Shown: positions 1 to 6,409 of the stretch, piece after piece | Position numbering within the stretch: position 1 is the stretch's first letter | Layout of the letters: each line of letters opens with the position of its first letter | Assembly (NCBI RefSeq): GCF_004364805.1 | Contig: NZ_SOAP01000001.1 | Location: 1,550,001-1,614,000, forward strand | Direction: 5' to 3' | From: Pelagimonas phthalicica | GTDB lineage: Bacteria; Pseudomonadota; Alphaproteobacteria; Rhodobacterales; Rhodobacteraceae | DNA: 64,000 bases | Translations under genes and position numbers: made by a program | Notes under the pieces: model-generated | The model's input: only the letters and a program-made list of their open reading frames with translations | The model's database searches: none | What the model was told of the DNA's origin: nothing

Positions 1-123
1 AATTCCTCCATTTTCAGGTCAGCCTGACGACGGGCACACCCGGACCTCCTCATCCGATCTGGCGCTCCTCCTCAGTTGCGCTTTAAAATTTCCGGTGATT
101 GCCTTGCGCACAAGAAAGGCGTA

Positions 124-137
124 TGAAATTTATTTCA
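124..137. promoter_or_regulatory. Putative LacI-type operator upstream of the lacI-family gene
   Basis: The 14-bp site TGAAATTTATTTCA has TGAAA/TTTCA arms around four central bases. A copy differing at one base (TGAAATTTTTTTCA) lies at 4873-4886 before the divergently placed catabolic gene. The TGAAA-N4-TTTCA geometry is that of LacI-family operators, but the usual central CG is missing. Autoregulation by the adjacent regulator is inferred from position and recurrence. Confidence 0.55.
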
Positions 138-249
138 TGCTTTTCCCTTTGTGGAGTTGAAGCGGCGAGACAATGTTGTTGGGCGCTGAAATCAAAGGAT
201 AAATCTCTGAGGTCCAGCACCCAAACACCCCCGAACAAGGCATAAAGAC

Positions 250-1293
250 ATGGCCAAAACCCCGCGAATTCAGGACATCGCGCTGCTTGCAGAAGTTGCG
301 CCAAGTACTGTTAGCCATGTGTTGAACGGAACCGCCCCGATCAGTCCCGAGGTTTCGCAAAGAATCCTCTCGGCTGCGCGCGAGTTGGGATATCTCGCCA
401 AGCGTCGGCGCAAGGCTGCGGTGGCCTTGTTACCCACCGTCTTGCTATCCGCCAGCGAGGCAAATTTCCCGAAATCAGACCGCAACTATGTCTCTTGGAC
501 GATGCTAAACGCCTTTCGACAGGAATGCCGGGCGCGATCCATTCGCCTTATCCCGCATATCGACAAAGGCGATAAAATCATCCCCGAAAGCCTGGTTGCC
601 GCGATAGAAAAGCACCGCCCGCAGGGGGTTGCGATCATGCAGGATGATGGAACGGATTTGATCGACGCCGTTCACGGTCTTGACCCATCGATTGTGATCC
701 TGTCCGGGCAGGATCCGTCTATGCGAGTCGACACGGTGTCCCCCGGCAATCGCTTTGCCGCCCAAATGGCCACCGACTACCTGTTCCAACTCGGGCATCG
801 CCGTGTTGCCCATGTCACCTATGGCACGCGGTTGATCGGGCAACATCGTAAATACGGTTTTCTCGATGCCTATCGCGCTAGCGGCTATCACATGCCGCCC
901 GGTGCGATCATTGACGTGGAAACCTTTCGGCCTGAGATCGTGACGCAGAAAATGTTGAACTGGTTGGCCGTTCAGCGCCGCCCCCTGCCCTTTACCGCCT
1001 TTTTCTGTTCAGCAGACAATGTGGCCATCGGGGTCATGGATGCTTTGGCTAAATCGGGAGTCAAGGTGCCTGGCGATGTCTCGGTGCTGGGGTTTGACAA
1101 TGTTGAGATTGGCAAACGTCAGAACCCACCGCTATCGACGGTACACGTGCCCATGGAGGAAATTGGACAGGTGGCGCTAAACCTGCTGGAAGAGGCGCGC
1201 ACCCTGCCCAAAAACGAACGTTCGGCCCGGCGGGTGGAATTGGGTTGCAAGATTATCGTGCGCGGCTCCACCACCGGGCCGCATCTGGGTTAG
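250..1293 (+). CDS. LacI-family transcriptional regulator
   Basis: A 347-residue DNA-binding regulator. The N-terminal helix-turn-helix occupies about residues 6-26 (IQDIALLAEVAPSTVSHVLN). A periplasmic-binding-protein-like ligand domain follows from about residue 57, ending in the typical family segments VPGDVSVLGFDN and PPLSTVHVP. The segment between the HTH and the ligand domain is unusual. After the conserved GY at residues 47-48 only about 14 residues (LAKRRRKAAVALLP) precede the core, where relatives have about 22 including a hinge helix with the operator-inserting leucine. It lies tail-to-tail with the GH105 gene and probably represses that sugar-catabolic cluster through the paired TGAAA-N4-TTTCA sites. 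The inducer is unknown, most likely a sugar acid or oligosaccharide intermediate. Confidence 0.9.
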   Translation: MAKTPRIQDIALLAEVAPSTVSHVLNGTAPISPEVSQRILSAARELGYLAKRRRKAAVALLPTVLLSASEANFPKSDRNYVSWTMLNAFRQECRARSIRLIPHIDKGDKIIPESLVAAIEKHRPQGVAIMQDDGTDLIDAVHGLDPSIVILSGQDPSMRVDTVSPGNRFAAQMATDYLFQLGHRRVAHVTYGTRLIGQHRKYGFLDAYRASGYHMPPGAIIDVETFRPEIVTQKMLNWLAVQRRPLPFTAFFCSADNVAIGVMDALAKSGVKVPGDVSVLGFDNVEIGKRQNPPLSTVHVPMEEIGQVALNLLEEARTLPKNERSARRVELGCKIIVRGSTTGPHLG

Positions 1294-1307
1294 GGTCAGG
1301 ACCCTAA
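1290..1307. repeat. Perfect palindrome at tail-to-tail gene junction, resembles MITE end
   Basis: TTAGGGTCAGGACCCTAA supplies the TAG stop of the LacI gene (1291-1293) and, on the other strand, the TAG stop of the GH105 gene (1304-1306). Its core GGGTCAGGACCC is identical to the first 12 bases of the inverted repeat of the MITE-like element at 41880-42146 and, like that element, is flanked by TA on both sides. It may be a deletion relic of that element or a short bidirectional hairpin. There is no T-run. Confidence 0.5.
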
Positions 1308-2374
1308 GCTTGGCTTGCCTCGTGGCGTTGCAACTCCAATAGGAACAGCGACCCAAGCGCTTGCCCGTAAGGGGTCGGTAGGTTGGGGATCTTGCGATAA
1401 AAGTCCAGGTCCGGCCCCATCGGCGTCCCATCCGAAACATCCTGCAAGAACCCATCGTCACCAATCCGGGATTGGATCGCGGCGCGGGCCTGCTCAACAA
1501 TTTTGAGATAACTCTCATCCAACAAGCCCAGGCGCACGCTGGCCAATACCCCATAGGCAATCCCAGCGGTTCCCGAGGCTTCGACCGGGCTTTGCGGATC
1601 ATCCAGCAATGTGTGGAACATGCCGTTGGGACCCTGAAAATCTTGCAAGGCTTTGACCTGCGTTTGCAGGACTTCGGTCAGGTAACGGGCAATCACGGCG
1701 TTGGGGGGCGAAATTCGAAACAGTTCCGGAATGGCAATGGTCAGCCACGCATTCCCACGCGCCCAAAGCGCGCGGGCATAGTGATGCCGACCAATAAAGT
1801 TCCAACCGTGAAAGAATAGCCCCGACTGCACGTCCCCCAAATGCCGCACATGGGTCAGGAATTGGTAATGCGCTTCATCAATCCAATCCTGCCGGTCCAA
1901 CAATTCGCCCGCCGAGGCAAGGAACAGCACCGCCATGAACAGGGTGTCATCCCAAAGCTGACGATCATTGTCGCGCTCTTTAACCGTATGCTGAAAACCA
2001 CCCTCTTCGGTCTTGGGCATCTCATTGACCAGCCAAGTGGCCCAATCTTCGATCACGCGGCACCAATCATCCCGTTGGTTGTGTTTGGCCAAGATGCTCA
2101 GGGCCAGCAGGGGCGCGGTAGAATTCACCTGTGGGCGCGGCAACCCGCGACCGATCTGCCAATCATACCACCGTTCCAGCCGGGCAATCTTGGCCGTGTC
2201 TTTTTGTTCCAGTGCAGCGCGCGCTTCTCCGTATAGGCCAACGCCAACTTCCCAATCCCATTCGTCAAAGGCAATCTCTTCGCTGCTCGCATCACCATTA
2301 TCGCCAATCCCTTTCAGGCGACGAAACCCAAGGGACAGCGCGTCGATATTGCTCTGCAATGCGTCAATACTCAT
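1304..2374 (-). CDS. GH105-type unsaturated uronyl hydrolase (YteR-like)
   Basis: A 356-residue (alpha/alpha)6-barrel glycoside hydrolase of the GH88/GH105 group. Such enzymes remove the 4,5-unsaturated uronic acid left on oligosaccharides by polysaccharide lyases. Visible family signatures are WDD at residues 141-143, carrying the expected catalytic aspartate, and WARGNAW at 204-210. No signal peptide is seen, so it should act in the cytoplasm on imported oligosaccharides. The ATG at 2374 overlaps the stop of the upstream 799-residue gene as ATGA, which selects this start over longer ones and indicates translational coupling. Substrate (rhamnogalacturonan, ulvan or another uronide) cannot be told from sequence alone. 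Confidence 0.85.
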   Translation of the reverse strand: MSIDALQSNIDALSLGFRRLKGIGDNGDASSEEIAFDEWDWEVGVGLYGEARAALEQKDTAKIARLERWYDWQIGRGLPRPQVNSTAPLLALSILAKHNQRDDWCRVIEDWATWLVNEMPKTEEGGFQHTVKERDNDRQLWDDTLFMAVLFLASAGELLDRQDWIDEAHYQFLTHVRHLGDVQSGLFFHGWNFIGRHHYARALWARGNAWLTIAIPELFRISPPNAVIARYLTEVLQTQVKALQDFQGPNGMFHTLLDDPQSPVEASGTAGIAYGVLASVRLGLLDESYLKIVEQARAAIQSRIGDDGFLQDVSDGTPMGPDLDFYRKIPNLPTPYGQALGSLFLLELQRHEASQA

Positions 2375-4770
2375 GATCGAGAACCCTGTTGAATTGTCCA
2401 ACGCCCCTTGGGCATTTGGCGTTCTTCTATCTTTGGAATTGTGGAACTGGGCACAGGGCAAGCCGATCCTGTTCCCCAGATGCCGACATTCGTTGTGATG
2501 GTTATATCACCCGCGCCCAATCTGGGTGACATTGCCCGCGCGTGCTCTTTAAAACTGTTGAAATCACATTGGCCACTGTCGCCGACCATCACAGCCCAAC
2601 CGCAAACAGGGCCAGCTTGGCGCAGCTCATAACCCGCGTAGAGCCCGGTTTTCTGCTGTTCCAAAACGCCCGCGCTCCAAATCGCGGCAAAGCCCGCCCC
2701 TGCGCGCGCAAACACCCAATGATCGCTGATTTCAACTTCATCCAACCGATCCACCGGCAGGAAGAGATGCGTGAAACCGATGTCGCCATCGCGTAGCTCA
2801 TAGCGCAGCACAGCAGTTTCATCCTGCTGAACAAGCTCGGGCAAACGGCCATTGCCCGCCCAGAAAGATGGGCGCGCTTCGGCCCATGGGCGCAGGACTC
2901 CGGGGTGATTGATCCAAAGGCGCGCCATGGGATCACTGGCAAATTGCACATCCAGCACATGTTGCTGATGCCCGGCCTGCCCCGCTTTGTGCTGCACGAC
3001 AGATGACAGTTGCACGGCAGGTGTTTTGAACAAAGCCAGATGCGCACCGCCCTCCAGCCCTTGAACATATTGCGCGCGCAATACGGTTCCTGGCTTGGGA
3101 TGTGCCAGCCCGGTCAAACGCTCGGGCGGGCGATACTCGGACAGGGCCAGCATCACGGCTGCGGCATCTTTGCCGGGCACATGCCAGCCCCCGAACATCA
3201 GGCTTGCGATTGCCCCCAGTTCAGTCATCGGCCCGGCCAGCAGCTCTTTCTCATAGATCCGGCCCTGCGTCCCGGCCGAGACTCCGCCCGTCGCATGCAA
3301 GGCAACCATCAGCGAAATACGATCCAACAGAGTTTTGGCCCGGCCTCGCAAATCTTCATCCTGACTCAGCGTATAAAGCGCCAACAGCCCGCGGTAATTG
3401 ATCGGGTAATAGGCGGCTGAGTTCCACTCGGCCAAACCATGTTCGTCTATGGCATCAAACCATCGATGCAGGCGCGTTGCCCCCTGATCTCGGTGATCTG
3501 TGCCACGCAGCCCAGAATTGCCAAAGATCGCATCGGGCAGCATCTGCCCGGCCAAATGCTCGGCAATGTGAAAGCACAGCACGTGGTTTTCGCTCCAGAA
3601 CCACATGACATCATCGCCCGGCGTATCCATCCAATAACGAAAGCCAAGAATTGCATTGCGCAACCGATCTGCATGTCCTGCGGGCAACCTGGAACGCAGC
3701 CGATCCCAGATCCAGAGCAGGCTCATCATCCGGAAATCAGCGCAATCGTAGCGTTGTTCCACTTGCTTTAGCGATTCATTAAAGATCGCCTGAACGGATG
3801 TGTTCCACTCGCCTTGGCTCAGCGCCAGCAGAACATTGACAATATCATCGCCGCTTTGCTGGTTTTGCAAAAGCGCGGTTTTGCGGGTCTCAAAACAGGA
3901 TTGGTCAAGCCTGCCCATCCCGGTCAAAACGGTTGAGCCCACCCCCGCAGTCAGCATCGTGCCACCCAGCGCGATACCAAACCGCAGGCCAAAACATCCG
4001 GTTGGGAGAGTGATGTCAAAGCTCGGATGATCACGCGAGAGCCGCCCGCCCTGATCATCCAGATCCAGACAAACCAGCTCAAATGGCGTTTGCGACAGGG
4101 CGTCGGACGTCACACTGACCTTGCTTGTTTCGTGAAAGACTTCCAGAGTCCGCAACCCTTCGAGCAGGGCGGTTGCTTCGGCTATTTCAGTCGGTTGCGC
4201 GTCGCAGGCGATCCGCGTCGATAGGCCTTGCCCCTGCAACAACTGCAATCGGAACCCAAAAATCGTATCCCGTTCGTGCAAATCCTCAAAACGCACGGTC
4301 AGCGGCTGATCACCTGCCTGCACATGCATCTCGAATTCGGAGTGTTGTTTTTCATTGCGACTAAAAGGTTCGAAACGATGGACCAAGTCGGCACCGCGCC
4401 AGATATGCACGGCCCCAGCCGTCACCACGTTGAGGCGGAGCACCTGTTCGGTGGCGGATGACAGGGTGACTCGGGCATGGCGGACGCGCCATTCTGGCAA
4501 ATGGCAGAAGGTAGAAAAATCAACGTCGCCGCCATCACCGCCAAGATAAACCTCGTCAAAGGAAAGCTCTGGCAGATCGACCGACCGAGCCGCAATTTCT
4601 GCACGCAACGCTTCGCGGCAGGGAAGATCCCCGGTCGCGGTCCAACCGTTCTCAAACCGATAGTCAACAACGTCAGGCATAGGACGCGCCGAGCCGGGAT
4701 AGGCACGAGATTGCAGCGCGGCCACATTCCACCGCACCAGCGCCTCCCCCTCAGCCCAAGCCTGCTCCAT
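2371..4770 (-). CDS. Uncharacterised 799-residue protein, likely carbohydrate-active
   Basis: I do not recognise a named family with certainty. The layout suggests an N-terminal beta-rich part (about 70-280), a helical middle (about 310-560) containing a polar cluster FWSENH at 391-396, and a C-terminal beta-rich part (about 570-760). A helical toroid flanked by beta domains is common in polysaccharide lyases and glucuronidases (heparinase II/III-like or related GH families). No signal peptide is visible. It is the first gene of a two-gene operon with the GH105 hydrolase (ATGA overlap) and has an operator-like site about 100 bp upstream. The start is supported by GGAAGAGG a few bases ahead. 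A uronic-acid-related glycoside activity is inferred from context only. Confidence 0.75.
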   Translation of the reverse strand: MEQAWAEGEALVRWNVAALQSRAYPGSARPMPDVVDYRFENGWTATGDLPCREALRAEIAARSVDLPELSFDEVYLGGDGGDVDFSTFCHLPEWRVRHARVTLSSATEQVLRLNVVTAGAVHIWRGADLVHRFEPFSRNEKQHSEFEMHVQAGDQPLTVRFEDLHERDTIFGFRLQLLQGQGLSTRIACDAQPTEIAEATALLEGLRTLEVFHETSKVSVTSDALSQTPFELVCLDLDDQGGRLSRDHPSFDITLPTGCFGLRFGIALGGTMLTAGVGSTVLTGMGRLDQSCFETRKTALLQNQQSGDDIVNVLLALSQGEWNTSVQAIFNESLKQVEQRYDCADFRMMSLLWIWDRLRSRLPAGHADRLRNAILGFRYWMDTPGDDVMWFWSENHVLCFHIAEHLAGQMLPDAIFGNSGLRGTDHRDQGATRLHRWFDAIDEHGLAEWNSAAYYPINYRGLLALYTLSQDEDLRGRAKTLLDRISLMVALHATGGVSAGTQGRIYEKELLAGPMTELGAIASLMFGGWHVPGKDAAAVMLALSEYRPPERLTGLAHPKPGTVLRAQYVQGLEGGAHLALFKTPAVQLSSVVQHKAGQAGHQQHVLDVQFASDPMARLWINHPGVLRPWAEARPSFWAGNGRLPELVQQDETAVLRYELRDGDIGFTHLFLPVDRLDEVEISDHWVFARAGAGFAAIWSAGVLEQQKTGLYAGYELRQAGPVCGWAVMVGDSGQCDFNSFKEHARAMSPRLGAGDITITTNVGIWGTGSACPVPSSTIPKIEERQMPKGRWTIQQGSRS

Positions 4771-4872
4771 TTCTGTGCCTCTTCCATCGCGTTTGGTCGT
4801 TTGGACAGCATATCTGCGCGACCTGACAACACGTTATTGCCTTGGCCGCTTTGCGATACAAACACCGTGCGT

Positions 4873-4886
4873 GAAATTTTTTTCAT
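4873..4886. promoter_or_regulatory. Putative operator for the LacI-family regulator
   Basis: TGAAATTTTTTTCA matches the site at 124-137 in 13 of 14 positions. It lies about 100 bp upstream of the start of the 799-residue gene, where a repressor site would control the GH105 operon. Assignment to the window's LacI protein is inference from co-occurrence. Confidence 0.55.
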
Positions 4887-4961
4887 TCGCCCGGATTGAC
4901 CATGAGCCGTAGCTGAGATCAGCGCCACTAACCCCAAGGCGACCAGTGCACTCAGCATAGA

Positions 4962-4991
4962 AAAGCCCGCCAAGTATCCTGGGCGGGCTTT
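4962..4991 (-). terminator. Rho-independent terminator of the AGE-family isomerase gene
   Basis: A 10-bp stem (AAAGCCCGCC/GGCGGGCTTT) with a 10-nt loop, followed on the minus strand by TTTTCT. It begins about 20 bp after the stop codon of the isomerase gene. Confidence 0.85.
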
Positions 4992-5012
4992 GTGGTAACC
5001 ACTTATTTCGGA

Positions 5013-6218
5013 TCAGAGCGAAATGGTTTTGACCTCATCATAAAGCCGCGACACGCCGGGGACCAAAGGCAACAAAGTGGCCTGAATGGCGTGATAAATG
5101 TCTGGCTTGCCGTCAAACTGCGTCGCATCTGGTTTGCCGTCGCTGTCAATCTCGGGAATCCAACCGCCGGTCTCATCCATGAAATGTGCCTCGGCAAATT
5201 GCCAGCAACGGCGATACCATTCGCCATCCTCGGGTTTTGGGTCAACCTTTGAAAGCGCAGTCAACGCCCCGATTGCCTCAGTCACAGGCCACCAATAGCG
5301 GTTGGGCACATCAACCGTTCCGTCAAACGTCAAGGTATAGGCAAAACCGCCTTTTTCCTTGTCCCAGGCATCCTCCAACGCGCGGTAGATCACCTGCCGC
5401 GCCTTACTGAGCGCAGTTTCATCAACCCGACCGGCCAGATCCCAGTATTGGATCAACAGACGCCCAAGCTCAAAGGAGTGACCCGGGGTGGTTCCTGCGG
5501 GTTGGAACATCGGATTGCCGGCAAAACTCTTATCAACTACCCATTGCGCATCATAATGTTCGGGCAAGCGCCAGCCATAATTGGGGGCCATCTGATCAAA
5601 GAAGAACGCCAAAATGCGCCCCGCCCGCGTCAGATACTTTTCCGACCCTGTGACTTCGAAGGCAGCCAACAGCGCCTCGACCCCATGCATGTTGGCATTC
5701 ATGCCGCGATAGGGTTTCAGCTCTGACCAATCTTGCGAAAACTCATCGACAAACCGGCCCGCCTCATCATCCCAGAAATACTGATCCAGGATTTGGTCAA
5801 TGTCGTCGAACAGGGTCTTGGCGTCGGGATGACCGGCATGAGTCGCGGCAGAGGCCGCCAGCAAGACAAAGACATGCCCATAGGCCAGTTTGCGCCCATC
5901 GACAAAACCGTCAGGGCCAACGGCCCAGGCATAGCCGCCATTGTCTGCGTCCCTGTGGCCAGACAGCAGGTATTGAACACCCTGATCAATGATCCGATCC
6001 GCCCCGGCAACACCGGCATGTTTGCCCAAGGTATAGCTGTGGACCAATCGCGTGGTCGTGTGCAGAACCTGCGTGCTGTCTGACAAAGGCGCCCCGGTCA
6101 TGCCAAGCACATGAAACCCACCCTGCGGATGACAGCTATTGGCAAAGAACGCAAACTGCGCGCGCGCTTCTTTGCGGAGCCAGTTCTGGTGATCAGCGTC
6201 GTTCAAGGTGTGTGGCAT
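5013..6218 (-). CDS. AGE-superfamily aldose-ketose isomerase/epimerase (YihS/mannose isomerase-like)
   Basis: A 401-residue (alpha/alpha)6-barrel protein of the N-acylglucosamine 2-epimerase superfamily, which interconverts aldoses and ketoses or epimerises sugars at C2. Family features include TTRLVHSY, an ANMHGVEALLAAFE segment with the catalytic-type histidine, TPGHSFELGRLL, and a late YHAIQ. Together these resemble mannose isomerase and YihS sulfoquinovose isomerase more than the GlcNAc epimerases. The start at 6218 is preceded by AAGGA at good spacing; longer starts lack this. It is followed by its own terminator and sits next to the GH105 operon, so it may process the sugar that operon releases. 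No other sulfoquinovose-pathway gene is visible in the window. Confidence 0.8.
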   Translation of the reverse strand: MPHTLNDADHQNWLRKEARAQFAFFANSCHPQGGFHVLGMTGAPLSDSTQVLHTTTRLVHSYTLGKHAGVAGADRIIDQGVQYLLSGHRDADNGGYAWAVGPDGFVDGRKLAYGHVFVLLAASAATHAGHPDAKTLFDDIDQILDQYFWDDEAGRFVDEFSQDWSELKPYRGMNANMHGVEALLAAFEVTGSEKYLTRAGRILAFFFDQMAPNYGWRLPEHYDAQWVVDKSFAGNPMFQPAGTTPGHSFELGRLLIQYWDLAGRVDETALSKARQVIYRALEDAWDKEKGGFAYTLTFDGTVDVPNRYWWPVTEAIGALTALSKVDPKPEDGEWYRRCWQFAEAHFMDETGGWIPEIDSDGKPDATQFDGKPDIYHAIQATLLPLVPGVSRLYDEVKTISL

Positions 6219-6361
6219 CGGGGTGTCCTTGGGTGTCAACTCAGGCGGGCCATCGCGGCAGGTTAGCGATAACAATCCTGCCTATGCCTTAACAAATGTC
6301 AGAAACGAAGCAAGGGGTCGCAAGGCAGAGAGGCCAATTACGTCAGACTGCAAAAACGAAA

Positions 6362-6386
6362 AAGGGCACCTTGGAAAGGTGCCCTT
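6362..6386 (-). terminator. Rho-independent terminator of acnB
   Basis: An 11-bp stem AAGGGCACCTT/AAGGTGCCCTT with a 3-nt loop. On the minus strand it is followed by TTTCGTTTTT, about 24 bp after the acnB stop. Confidence 0.9.
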
Positions 6387-6409
6387 GATCTTGAATTTGG
6401 TTGTGGTCT

